Below are positions 34,674 to 44,990 of a DNA stretch of 64,000 bases, in pieces. Each line of letters begins with the position of its first letter. Positions within the stretch are counted from its first letter, which is position 1. This stretch comes from Xenoacremonium recifei (lineage: Eukaryota > Ascomycota > Sordariomycetes > Hypocreales > Nectriaceae): positions 164,442 to 228,441 of the forward strand of contig WOFQ01000058.1 in assembly GCA_012184525.1 (NCBI GenBank), written 5' to 3'. The position numbers and the translations under genes are program-made. Under the pieces are notes generated by a model, which saw only the letters and a program-made list of their open reading frames with translations, did no database searches and was not told where the DNA came from.

Positions 34674-35727
34674 CTAATCCAGCCCCGGAGCCGCGGGCGC
34701 ATCTGCTCGCCGAGACGCTAACCGTCGCTGCTGCTGTTGCTGCTGCTGACCACCCGCTCCGCCACCGAAGAACCCGCTCATCATATCCATCAGGGGGTTG
34801 CTCTGTCGCGGCTTCTGGATGTTAAAGTACATCTCGCCAATCATCTCCAGCCCTTCCGCCCACGACTCGGTCTCGTTGATCTGCGTGGCGTACTTGGACA
34901 CAAGGCCCTTGAACAGCTCGGGCGCGCCGCGCTGGACGGCCAGGAGGAGGAACCCCAGGAAATTGAGGAGGGGCAGGCTGGGGAATACGCGCATGTCGCC
35001 GCTGTTGCTGGAGACGTCTTGGACGCCGAGGGCCGGGTTGTCGCTGCTGAGCGCGCTGGTGAAGAGGCGGTAGCAGGTGTTGGCGGCGCGCACGTTGCCG
35101 ACGAGGAGGTAGGGGATCACAGCTCGGCCGGCGAACAGTGCTGCCGTGTGCGGCTCGTCCTCCTTGTACCAAGTATACTCCATCTTAGTCAGGACCTCCG
35201 GCGAGTCCTTCGTCCCTAATATAAGGTGTCGTTCCGCCTCGTAGGTATCGTGCTCTTCGGCGTACAGCGATCCCGCAACGTGGTGAAGCTCAGGGTCGCC
35301 CGCGGGATACTCGCCAAACTTGGCTGACCATCTACCACCGCCAATGCATTAGCACTCAGCTCTACCACCCCGTCCTAGCAGCAACTTACCCGATCATCTC
35401 GCCCACAAACTTCTTCCGCGTGGGCTCCGCAGGATCAAACAGCCGCAAGCAGGTCAACAGCCGGCCCTTTGCCGCCGCATCAACCGCAAGCGCCGCCTGT
35501 CGATACACATCGACCAACATGATACACAGATCGCCTCCGCTGCCGCCCTGCCCAGCGCGCAGCAGGGCCTGGGCGACGCTGGCGAGCACATCGATGGCGG
35601 CGGGCCAGTTGGCGGCCTTGATGTACCGGGCGGCGGCCACGCGGGTCTGCTGCTGGGCCTCGTAGTAGTCGCCCTCGGCGATGCGCGTCTGCAGGCGCGC
35701 GACGATGCGGTCGACCTTGCTGGCCAT
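34674..35727 (-). CDS. GET4: Golgi to ER traffic protein 4 (Get4)
   Basis: Subunit of the cytosolic Get4-Get5 adaptor that passes tail-anchored proteins from Sgt2 to the Get3 ATPase for insertion into the ER. Exons 35727-35390 and 35331-34674 give 331 aa. The intron has a GTAAGT donor and a GGTAG acceptor. The protein is an alpha-helical repeat: EAQQQTRVAAARYI near residue 25, WSAKFGEYPAGDPELHHVAG after the intron, then NFLGFLLLAVQRG and YATQINETESW, all typical of Get4. The C-terminus carries a Gly/Gln-rich tract (a run of glutamines near residue 308) after the fold, which is expected to be disordered. The start chosen is the ATG that begins MASKVDRIVAR. An upstream in-frame ATG would add 54 unconserved residues. 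Confidence 0.93.
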
Positions 35728-35912
35728 GGTGATGGGTGGTTTGGGATAGAGGACAGGAGAGGTGTGGAGGAGGGGCTGTGGAGGTTGTGAAGCTGTAGCT
35801 TTCAGGTAGGTTCCATGACAAGGCCCCGCTATGTGACCGGTGCTGGAGCGCGGGGTATATAAGATGGTGACGGGACATTTTTGCCACAATCAGCATGGTC
35901 GCGCTGACAACA

Positions 35913-35983
35913 GCGCGAATGGTTTAGTGGTAAAATGCGGGCTTCCCATGCCTGTGCCCCGGGTTCGATTCCCGGTTCGCGCA
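35913..35983 (+). tRNA. tRNA-Gly (anticodon CCC)
   Basis: 71 nt that fold as a cloverleaf without intron: acceptor stem GCGCGAA pairs with TTCGCGC, D-arm GTTTAGTGGT (A box), anticodon stem CGGGC/GCCTG with loop TTCCCAT giving anticodon CCC, T-arm CCGGG-TTCGATT-CCCGG (B box), and discriminator A at 35983. It reads GGG glycine codons. It starts 186 bp upstream of the divergent GET4 start codon. A six-T run for polymerase III termination follows seven bases downstream. Confidence 0.95.
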
Positions 35984-35989
35984 CTTCGC

Positions 35990-35995
35990 TTTTTT
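35990..35995 (+). terminator. RNA polymerase III T-run terminator
   Basis: Six consecutive T residues begin seven bases after the tRNA-Gly discriminator base, the expected position and form for a polymerase III terminator. Confidence 0.85.
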
Positions 35996-36700
35996 GCCGT
36001 TCTGGCAACTTGTATCTTTTTGGAGGTTGCCTCAAACGCGATGTGAAGAGCTGGCATCAGTGGTGTCAATTTGGGTTGGCCTGTTTTCGGGTTGCTTCAA
36101 AGCATGGATACCTAAGGTACATATTGTCTTACCTCAAGCCTCCATCCGCTCTCACAAATTTTGTAATTTTGACAATCATTTACATGTACAAAATCCTTAC
36201 ATCCTTCAAGAAGTCGTCACTAAGCAGTACTTCCCAAGTCCAAGGTGTTTCTATCTTCAGAACCAGTCTCGAAGGAAATGTATTCTGTCCTCTGTCTGCT
36301 CCGTGTCACGGTGGAGGATGTCAGAACACTATCCTTCGGAGTATTTCTAGACCAGTCTCGGAACATCTCCCCGAACCGAATATCGGTACAGGGGTCTTCA
36401 AGGTATGCAAAGTAAGTCGAACAATCTTCAAACCATCTTGAACTTGCATTCCACGTTATCTTACTGTGAATCGTTCCCGTGTCCAGCAGCGATGGCATCG
36501 TGTTGTCTTGCAAGTACACAGCTCTTATCTTATCAGCCCTACCCGCGGTGCTCTGGACAGGGATTATGTCATTGGAACGGAGCCGGAGCCGGCCCGTCAC
36601 GGAGCTGAGCTCTTATTCTCTCGACAAGCTTACACTTGACATCGTCCATTTCATTCCTTCAATCCATTTCTTTGGAGCGGCTGTGCACTGAAGATACGAC
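35996..36700. other. Intergenic region, tRNA to MFS gene
   Basis: 705 bp without a recognisable gene. It must contain the MFS promoter. Short open frames on both strands lack protein-like features. Confidence 0.5.
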
Positions 36701-38452
36701 ATGACGAGAGACGCCAGCAGCAGTGGGAGTGCGGCTCGCCACCATGACGAGGAGCAGCAGCCTGTGAACAATGAGCGGACGCCTCTGCTCAAGACCAATG
36801 GTCAGCAGGCCGAGGATCAGGAAGAGCAGCAATCATTGGCCAATGGAGACTCCAACTCTCAAGAAGAAGAGACTACTGTCTTGGCTGAGGAGGTCTCATT
36901 CACCAAGCTGGCCATGATCATGGGCACGGCCTGGTTCGGCGTCTTCCTAGGCGCCGTTGACTCGACCATCATCGCGACGCTTTCAGCCCCCATCTCAAGC
37001 GAATTCCACTCCCTAAGCCTCCTCTCCTGGCTCGCCACAGCATATCTCATCTCCAACGCCGCCTGCCAACCCATATCGGGCCGGCTAACAGATATCTTCG
37101 GAAGGGGGCCAGGCCTCGTGTTCAGCAACATCTTCTTCGCGGCGGGAAACCTCATCTGCGGCCTGGCACGCGACGAGTCGGTCATGATCCTCGGCCGTGT
37201 TGTAGCTGGCATTGGCGGCGGTGGCTTGATGAGCATCTCGACGTTCCTGGGCTCCGATCTGATCCCGCTGCGTCAACGAGGCGTGGCCCAGGGCATTGGC
37301 AATATCTGCTATGGTTCTGGGGCGATGCTGGGTGGCGTGTTTGGCGGGTTGGTGAATGACCATACTGCCTACGGATGGAGGCTGGCTTTTTTGGTCCAGG
37401 TGCCTCCCGTGTTGCTCTCTGCGGTGGCCGTTGCAGTGTTGGTGAGAGTTCCTCCGAAGCAGTCGGACCGCTCATATCTCGCCCGCATTGACTTTGGCGG
37501 CGTGTTTCTCACCTCGTCGTTCTTGGTCTTGCTCCTCTTGGGTCTTAACTCTGGCGGTAACCTTGTGCCGTGGACTCACCCGCTGCCACTGACGACGATC
37601 CCGCTCTCCATTGCCACCTTCATTGGGTTTCTGGTGTGGGAGAGCAAGGCTCGGCAACCGATCATCCCCGTCAAGCTCCTCCTTGACCGAACTGTTCTCA
37701 CGGCGTGTCTGTGCAATCTGCTGTGCACTATGGTGGTCCTGGCTGGCATCTTTTATGTGCCTTTGTATCTCCAGGTTCTTGGAAGCAGCGCCACTCAAGC
37801 CGGAATCCAGCTTCTGCCCTCGCCAATTGGTGTGTCTGTAGGTTCCGTGTCGTCGGGCTTCATCATGAAGAAGACAGGCAGGTATATTACACTAGGAATC
37901 ACCAGCGTACTGCTCGTGATTATTGGCGTCATTGTCCTGATTGCACAGAACCGGGACTCTCCTATGTGGTTGACTTCAGTGGCCTTCTTCTTCGTGGGAA
38001 GTGGTTACGGTGCAATGCTCACCACCACGCTTTTGGCTTGCATTGCCGCAGTCGATCATTCGCAACAAGCAGTCATCACGTCTGCAACCTGTAAGTTGTC
38101 AACCTTTATCAGCCCTCCAGAACTCCACTAACCTTCTTTAGACCTTGCTCGTAGCTTGGGAAGCACCGTAGGCGTGACGATTGGGTCAGCTGTGTATCAG
38201 AACATCCTCAAGGCTAGGCTCTGGGAGAGATTTGGTGACGAGCCCAACGCAGCTGAGGAGATTGGCCGGATCCGAGATGATCTGAACGAGCTTAAGCACC
38301 TGCCTGAGGGGTGGCATGACGGTGTCATTGAGAGCTTCATGGAGGCATTCCGAGGTGTGTGGCTGACGCTACTTGGCATAGCAGTGCTAAGCCTCATTTG
38401 TGTTTCATTGATGAGGCAGCATACTCTGCATTCAACGCTGGAGAGGCGGTGA
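36701..38452 (+). CDS. MFS transporter, Vba/Fnx1-type (DHA2)
   Basis: Exons 36701-38090 and 38142-38452 (51-nt intron, CTAAC branch, TTTAG acceptor) give 566 aa. A 65-residue cytosolic N-terminus, rich in Glu, Gln and Ser, carries NERTPLL, a dileucine-type motif common in vacuolar membrane proteins. About 14 transmembrane segments follow. The DHA2 motifs are visible: LGAVDSTIIATLSAPIS in TM1, GRLTDIFGR (motif A) between TM2 and TM3, GRVVAGIGGGG in TM4. The closest known families are fungal vacuolar basic amino-acid transporters (Vba1-3) and S. pombe Fnx1/Fnx2, which are proton antiporters. Drug-efflux DHA2 members look alike, so the substrate is unproven. The conserved start of the last helices after the intron (SLGSTVGVTIGSAVYQ) confirms the splice. 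Confidence 0.85.
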
Positions 38453-38950
38453 GTTAGGTGATTATTGTCTAGCTAGCTGCCTTTCAGATTGATGTGTTGT
38501 AAGAAGATCGGTGCGCATGGCGAAAACATTGGAAAGTACGGGGTTCAGGACAAAAAGGTAAACAGTATAAACAGTCATGACGGCTTTTCTAGTTAGTTTT
38601 AGGCATAACTTCAAAGGGTGTAATGCAGAAATACGCCATATAGTGTGTCATACATTCAGAGATGGCTTCGCTAGGATCTTCAAGTATTTTAGTCATATAT
38701 TTTGCGATGCTTGTGGTATTGCATTTATTCGTTTTGAGCCTCGAAGTACTACAGAGTATTCTATGTCTTGTCTGTCAAAAGTACCTCTCCTCATATCATT
38801 GGTTGGTTCCCCAAGGCACACGCGTAGATGCCCAACCAACCGACCAACCAAACAAGGCATCCATCGTAAGCTGCTTCGCAGAGATCATATGATCTCCATG
38901 CGCCTCCAGTTCAATACCTGCAACATCATCGTTTAACTTGTGTTGCGGAA
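38453..38950. other. AT-richer intergenic region
   Basis: 498 bp before the deaminase gene, clearly AT-richer than the core regions, with an AACC-rich run near 38836-38855. No gene was recognised. Confidence 0.5.
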
Positions 38951-40506
38951 ATGGCGACCGATACCGAACCGAGTTCACTCGAAAGTGCAACGAAAGAGCT
39001 TCACGCGTATAACAAACTCCTCAATCTGCGCAGTGGTCTCCAATACGAAGACAAGTCTTTGTATCCAGAGTTGGATGACGAGGCATTTGCAGATCAACCT
39101 GGGAACGATGGCGACTCCTCCAAGAACGCTCCCCTTGGCAGCCTTGACCTGGACTGTCTGCGTCGCGAGTTCCTAGACAGGCTGTCCGAGACGGTTTCTT
39201 CGATGAAGGGAGGCAAACATGTTGTTGCCAGTCAGATGTTCTACTGGCCCGATAAGGTCAAGGTCTTCATTGCGATAAATTCAAAGTTTGTCAAAGATGA
39301 CAATTCGTTTCTCGGCGACTTGTGTACGGCGTTGAAGGAAATTGCTGCTGTTACAGGTTCGCGCTGGGTTGGCAATATAATCATACACTACCGCTGACAC
39401 ACAACTTTACAGACAGTCAGGCTGAGGAGTATCGAGAAGCACTATGGGATATGGTGCTCCGTCGCCAGTCATCAAGATTAAATGAAGCCATTGCCAACGT
39501 GCGGCAAACCTTGAAAAAGTACCAGCTCTTCGTTCCGCAACAGTCCCCTGAAGAGTCAACTAGCCTCGGTGTTGTTCTGGTTATGAACACAGTTGTGCTT
39601 GATTTCGAAGATTCTCTGAAGCTACTGGCCAAATTGCTATTTAGTGATGGTAGCTCAGAGCGGGAAAAGCACCGTCATCTTGTGAGCTTAAGCCATGCTA
39701 TCTACCGATCCTTTCCGGCCGAGCAATTTCAGGCCCTCGGTAAGGGGGGTGACAAACTACGACGAGATATTGGCTTCTTAGGCCGCCTTCGAAAAAGCTT
39801 TGACGCCCTTGTTGCGGCTGCCAGTCAGATACCCGGGTTCGAGGACCTGTCCTTAATTCCTGTGGTTGGGCCGAAGAATAGGAAGAAACCCCCGAGACGG
39901 GAATGGACTCTGGTCGAAACCTTTCAGGCCCTCAACCTTCAACTCAGCGACGAAGCTGTTACCAAACTCATGGGGCGTTCAAATTCGAAAAGTAAATGGA
40001 CAAAGACCAGACTTAACGCGGAGTTTTCGGGAAAAAAGTCACCAACCTGGGAAGTACACGCTGAGATCCTACTCATAGTCTTTATCCTCAACAATCCCGA
40101 CCAAGTCAGCAACGGAAAGAGATTTGATTACATCGGCTGTAGTAAGTATAGTTGCCTGCTGTGCTATAAGTTTCTTGACTATTTCCAAGCCTTAAAAACG
40201 CGCGGATGCCATGGCAAGCTTTACGATCGCAGTTGGACTCTCCCGTCCGGAGATAGCCTAGGAAAAGACGAGCAGCAACTGCTATTAAAGCCTACGAAGA
40301 AGATTATATCTTGGATGCTAAGAGAGTTGACCGGAAACAAGAGGAAGTCGGCTCAAAAAAGGGCAGAGGTGAAGGAATCGACAATTGGCGGCAGCTTAGC
40401 TGCTATCCCTGGACTGAGTCGAGACGATAACCAGCGAAGTTACGCTGCGTCCGAACATCTCCAGCGACAACGCGCTGAGAACTCTTATGCGCGACCCAGG
40501 GAATAG
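38951..40506 (+). CDS. OTT_1508-like nucleic-acid/nucleotide deaminase
   Basis: Exons 38951-39356 and 39413-40506 give 499 aa; the intron has a weak GTTCGC donor but a GCTGACAC branch point and TTTACAG acceptor and closes the phase. The N-terminal 330 residues are helical and unrecognised. The C-terminal region holds zinc-deaminase hallmarks: His351-Ala-Glu353 in EVHAEILL and Cys383-x2-Cys386 in CSKYSCLLC, about 30 residues apart as in the cytidine-deaminase fold. The IGCSKYSCLLCYKFL context is that of the OTT_1508-like deaminases, a family expanded in fungi and proposed to derive from bacterial toxin deaminases. Substrate unknown. A Lys/Arg-rich tail follows (about 450-499). Codons with A or T in the third position are frequent, unlike neighbouring core genes, which suggests an accessory gene. 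Its stop lies only 61 bp before the likely start of the MYND gene. Confidence 0.78.
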
Positions 40507-40567
40507 AGGTGCGTTCTTCACCTTTTATTTAAACCGTCTTGAATGCTTGCGGAGGCATGTACTGAGA

Positions 40568-41896
40568 ATGACTTTGATCAGTGTCCTGGATTCTGTCGAC
40601 GACGAAGAAAACTCGAGGATTCAAGCCCAAAATGACACACTTACAGAAGACGCCGAGTGTGAACACTGCCTGGACGAAACCACTCGACGATGCTCTTACT
40701 GTGGAGGATCATTCTTTTGTAGCGAAGCCTGTGAAAGACAAATGCCGCTATCGCATCTCCTTAAATGCAAGATGCGGCAAGTTACGTCGGCAGACTATCT
40801 CTACGAGGACGTCATTAAGGAAAGACCTCCGGCAGATCCTCAAGCACAAGAAGACTATTGGTTTGATCGCTGTCAGACTAGGAGTGAACAGTTTCACCTA
40901 GTAGGTGTCTTCTCCCGGCTTTTCCTTCATCCTGACCCTATTACACGTGAAGACCTTCACCAGTGGCGATCGAACCCAGGTGGAAACTCATATATGGTCG
41001 CAATGATAGTCCAAAAGTTTGAGGAGTTGCCCGAAGCCAGCAGGGAAGGATACTTCCCTTGGTTCTTGGGACTTCGTGCTCGCTTCGAAATCCCGGCTGG
41101 TCACTCTTCAATTCCTAGACCTCCATCCCCGATGACACAGGTACAAAAAGGGAAAGCCAGAGCTCGAAAGTATCTATCCCCGGAGGACCAAAGCAAAGAC
41201 TTTGAAAATTGGTCGCCTTTTGCGAAGAGATATTGTTTCGACTTTTATTCCGTGAGTTTAGACAATATGCATCCCCCGCCTATGAACCATGAACACTGCT
41301 ATTGGTTCAACTTCGGTTTCGTGGTCTGCCGCGATGAGCGCGAGGAAGGGAAACTGGGGGTAATGTACAACGATATGCTGTTTGGATCTCTGTTTCGTGA
41401 GGAATACGAGCGGAGTCTTGTTGGGTCCTCGGTCATGGGGGAACGGATAAGAAAGGAAGAACCTGCTTGCAGCTTCGAGGATTTCTGGAAGGCGTGGGAA
41501 AGAGGGAATCTCATGACCATCTTCGACAAGCTGACCGAGAAGTCAGATAGGGCCACCGAACATGAGCTCCTCACTCGTCTGCGTGCGTTCTTTGAGGGTG
41601 AGACACCCCGGCCGTCGATCTGGAGGTTATGTCACTTCCTCGCCTTAGAAAGGGCTTCTGTAGAGACTTCTGCGTGCCCGATTGCCTACGCAGCGCGAGA
41701 CTATGGCTTTTCAGGGCATCTGGACCCAATGACTACTGTGGAGTTAAAGGACTTTTACTTGCAACTCCTACAGAGGGCGGAGCCGTTGGCGATTCACAGG
41801 GAAAGACTGAAAGGTAATTTGATGCAATTTGCGGAAGGTTATGTCAATGTTATCACTCCGAGGGTGAGAGGAGTACTCCAGGGCCTTCAGCTATAG
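40568..41896 (+). CDS. MYND zinc-finger protein
   Basis: Intronless, 442 aa from the ATG at 40568. The frame is open further back to an ATG at 40487 that overlaps the end of the deaminase frame. A complete MYND finger lies at residues 31-67: Cys31, Cys34, Cys42, Cys45, Cys51, Cys55, His63 and Cys67, the standard spacing. MYND fingers bind proline-rich peptides and mediate protein contacts. The remaining 370 residues are rich in Trp, Phe and charged residues (YWFDRC, FPWFLGLRARFEI, HEHCYWFNFGFVVCRDERE) and I do not recognise them. No SET domain motifs were seen, so it is not an SMYD methyltransferase. With only 61 bp after the deaminase stop there is no room for a normal terminator and promoter, so the two may share a transcript or be one gene. 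Base and codon use match the deaminase. Confidence 0.75.
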   Translation: MTLISVLDSVDDEENSRIQAQNDTLTEDAECEHCLDETTRRCSYCGGSFFCSEACERQMPLSHLLKCKMRQVTSADYLYEDVIKERPPADPQAQEDYWFDRCQTRSEQFHLVGVFSRLFLHPDPITREDLHQWRSNPGGNSYMVAMIVQKFEELPEASREGYFPWFLGLRARFEIPAGHSSIPRPPSPMTQVQKGKARARKYLSPEDQSKDFENWSPFAKRYCFDFYSVSLDNMHPPPMNHEHCYWFNFGFVVCRDEREEGKLGVMYNDMLFGSLFREEYERSLVGSSVMGERIRKEEPACSFEDFWKAWERGNLMTIFDKLTEKSDRATEHELLTRLRAFFEGETPRPSIWRLCHFLALERASVETSACPIAYAARDYGFSGHLDPMTTVELKDFYLQLLQRAEPLAIHRERLKGNLMQFAEGYVNVITPRVRGVLQGLQL

Positions 41897-42484
41897 AGAT
41901 TGGGTAAGACTCAGATTAGTAAAGTGTCTGGGTTATTGCTGAGGTTCAGATCAAGGTCCAGATTATCCATGTAGGAATACGCATTTACATGTTAAATCGG
42001 GCTGGCTTATAGCTTAGGAACATGGATGGATTGCTAATACTCCGGGTGCAACTGAACATCGGCCAAGTAGTTGGATCGTCTGGACAATAAACAATCTTTC
42101 AGTCTATTTCAAAATTCCCCAAATTTGCTAGCATATGGATTCTACACTTACGTACGCCTGAGTCCATGATCAATCCTTGGGATTCGAGACTGCCAGCTCT
42201 TACACTGGTACAGTCCGCTTCAATTGACGAATCGGATCGCGTGAAGCTGTCTCTACACACTCCGAAGCCGGGAGCGAGTGGGGGTCGTCGTTCCGGATAT
42301 CTTCGTTCCTATTGCTCAACGCTCCCCCGCATCTTCACTTCCGAGGGACTATCCGCCCCTCGACGAGTACATGGTGTATTAAAGGCCGTCAAAAGTCCAA
42401 GGTGCAATTGCTGCCAGTAAAGCCATACATAGTAAGCGCGGAAATAGATCTCACTCTCTACTTCCGCATATCCGATCCACCAAG
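41897..42484. other. Intergenic region
   Basis: 588 bp, AT-rich to about 42150 and mixed after. An open frame at 42166-42420 has no recognisable features. The promoter of the following small gene must be here. Confidence 0.5.
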
Positions 42485-42941
42485 ATGGCTGCCACCAACA
42501 GAGGACCCTGGAGACTCGTCACGGTCAACACAGCCCCGGAGCGGGCGAAGCGTCTCATCGGACGCATGGTTGAAGGGCTCAAGGACCGATACGACATTGA
42601 CTATGTGGCCAACTGCGAGAGTGAGTCCAGAATGCCCAAGATCATATGATTTGAGACTAATCGATTCCAGACATGGACGAGGTTGCGCCCAAGGTGACCC
42701 AGTACAAGCCCAACGTTATTGTAAGTGACGGAGAGTATCTCAAATATGAGCGAGGTCTAATAAAAAACAGTTCTGCGCTTCTATGTGGACGCCTGAGCAG
42801 GCCAGCCAGATCTTCGCCACGGCGAGGACGATTGTGCCTGACATCAAGACGCACGCCATCCCCACGGGCTTGCAGGTTGAGAAGGGCCCGGATGCAGTGG
42901 TTGAATACCTGTTGGAAGAGGTTCCCAAGCTGTTGGGTTAG
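42485..42941 (+). CDS. Small soluble protein of unknown function (118 aa)
   Basis: I do not recognise the family. Three exons, 42485-42620, 42671-42720 and 42771-42941, joined in phase give 118 aa. Both introns are about 50 nt with GTGAGT and GTAAGT donors and CAG acceptors, which is strong evidence for a real gene because no single long frame exists. The protein starts MAATNRGPWRLVTVNTAPERAKRL, then alternates predicted strands and helices (YDIDYVANCE, KPNVIFCASMW, IKTHAIPTGLQ, AVVEYLLEEVP), like a small alpha/beta fold of the flavodoxin or response-regulator type. No signal peptide or membrane segment. A single compact domain suggests an enzyme-like or binding role, but no catalytic motif can be named. 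Confidence 0.68.
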
Positions 42942-43171
42942 GATTGTATTATAGACATGAAAAATGAATACATGAACATAGAAATGACACAATCACGTTT
43001 CAGCAAGATCCAACCTTCTTGATTGCTTTGTTATTTTAATTTGTCTTCGGTGTCGAGAAAGCGTTATTGTCGATAGTATCATGGTCTATATTGCCAAGAC
43101 GTCTATATACCTTCAAATAATCATCTCTTTTGAGCCGCCATCAAAGCCGTGTATACAATTCATACATCATC

Positions 43172-44305
43172 CTATTTCTCATTCTCGAATACGTTCACCA
43201 AAGTGCCAACATGCGGTAGCAGCTCGACCGCAAACTCATCGCCTTCTCGGAGCGTCACCTTGGGCTTCTTACCGTCGCCCACGCCTGCGGGGGTTCCGGT
43301 AATGATGACGGTTCCAGGGGGCAGCGTTGTGCTCTGGGACAGGAAGCTAACCAGCTTGGGAACGCTGAAGATCAAATCACTAGATGGCATTAGACGTTGC
43401 ACAAAATGCAGCCCAGATAGAATTGCTTACTCAATGCCACAGTCTTGGAGGACCTGGCCGTTCTTGAGGCCCCGGATATGCAGCTTGGAGGGATCGGGGA
43501 TCAGGGACTTGAGAGCAAGGGTCGGGCCTATGGAGTTAGCAACCTTGTTCCCAAATCGAACACCTGGAGACATACCAATTGGGCAGGCTCCGTCAAAGCC
43601 CTTGGAATAGCACCACTGCGACTGGGCAAACTGGGATTTGCGGGACGACACATCGTTGCAAGCCGTGTAGCCGAGCACATAGTCCATAGCATCGGCTTCG
43701 CTCACGTTCTTGGCCGTCTTGCCGATGATGACAGCCAGCTCAGACTCGTAGTCGCCGCAGTCTTCTTGCTGGGTCATCTTGGGGAGGACGGTAGGTGCTG
43801 GCCAGGGGTCGCCCAGGGAGGTGTTGGGTTTCCTGGAAAGTCAGTTCATGTCATTCAGTAATTGCCCGGGTTCAAGCTCACATGAAGACGGTTGGGACTG
43901 TGGGGATATCAAAGTTGAGTTCATTGGCGTGTTGCTTGTACTGAATTTGCCGGTCAGCTAAGAGTCGAATTACAGTAGACATGAGCACTCACGTTTAGAC
44001 CAATGCATCGGATAGTGCCAACTTCATTCATAGCCAACGGCGATAGAACTCGGTCAATGACTTCTGTCACACCCGTCTCACTCCCGGGAGACAGCACTGA
44101 TGAGCCCGACAGCACGTTGACGGCAACATCCTGACCCTTGCGCAGCGCAATGCCGACGTCAAGGTCGTGGTCTGCGGGCTGGCCGATGAGGATTTTGGAG
44201 GGGTTGGATTTGGGGATAAATCGCACGAGGCCTGCAGGGAGTCAGACACATCCTAACTCCATCCGACGGAAAGGGGAACTGACGCTTGAGAGCTGAGGCG
44301 GCCAT
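43172..44305 (-). CDS. Fumarylacetoacetate hydrolase-family protein (FAHD-like)
   Basis: Six exons, 44305-44284, 44231-43993, 43940-43882, 43832-43576, 43527-43431 and 43379-43172, join in phase to 293 aa. The first exon encodes only MAASALK. Family signatures: IGLNYKQHANE at the domain start, YESELAVIIGK with the metal-binding Glu and nearby residues, GYTACNDVSSR, and TGTPAGVGDGKKP near the end. FAH-family enzymes cleave or decarboxylate acylpyruvate-type compounds with Mg2+ (for example acylpyruvase FAHD1 and homoprotocatechuate pathway hydrolases). The short N-terminal part before the domain fits the FAHD1/2 type, not the longer tyrosine-pathway FAH. The exact substrate is not inferable. 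It is divergent from the DUF3500 gene across 685 bp. Confidence 0.88.
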
Positions 44306-44990
44306 GATGATGCTGTGTGGTGAGTGAGTTGTCGAGTCTCTGTAACAAGGGCATCAAAGCTGGGATTTATCCAATGACGATGGACCCTTTTCGCCTCTCT
44401 CACACTTGCAGCTCTCCGCACTTCGGACTCTAGCTAGACTCTAGCCCCCCGCACAAGTTAATTGCTGTACAGACTGCTCAGGCCTTCCCGACTCATCTGC
44501 CGGAGCATCGGGACCGGAACAGAAATCGTCGGAAGAGCAGACGCCTAATCCGATGGGATGAGGAGAACCGGGATGTGGAGTCGCTGGAGTCGCCCGCTTG
44601 ATTCGGCCACGTCCGGCCTTTCCAGTATCCCCCGCATTGAGTCCGGTGAGAGTAGGAGAGAAGTCCAGAAGCCAGCAGATCCAGGGATCAGAGAAATCGT
44701 GCCATGAATCCGGGGAAATGGGGTCTGGCCTGAGACGTGTTTGCTGACTGACTGACTGAGGCAAGTGGCTGATCATATATCCGGCGGGGTCGGGCTTGCC
44801 TGCCCTCTTCGATCTGACTTATAACGGCAGTGACTTACAACTTACAAGAGCATCGTCCGTCGCCCCTTCCTCACCATCAACATCACCAACACCCGCATTC
44901 TTGACACCAGCAACCACTCAATTCCAAACATCATCATCTTCATCATCATCACCTATCAACAGCATCTACTAGACAATAAATTCATCCACC
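44306..44990. promoter_or_regulatory. Divergent promoter, FAH-family and DUF3500 genes
   Basis: 685 bp between two divergent start codons. The DUF3500 side (44870-44990) is a CA/CT-rich leader with CATCATCAT runs. A CTGACTGACTGACTGA tract lies at 44743-44758. A shared promoter would allow joint regulation of the two genes; no specific site was recognised. Confidence 0.5.

Noticed and set aside
40138..40170. Possible intron donor GTAAGTATAG inside the deaminase
   Set aside because: Splicing there would delete the zinc-binding Cys383/Cys386 region, which reads cleanly in frame. Taken as coding.
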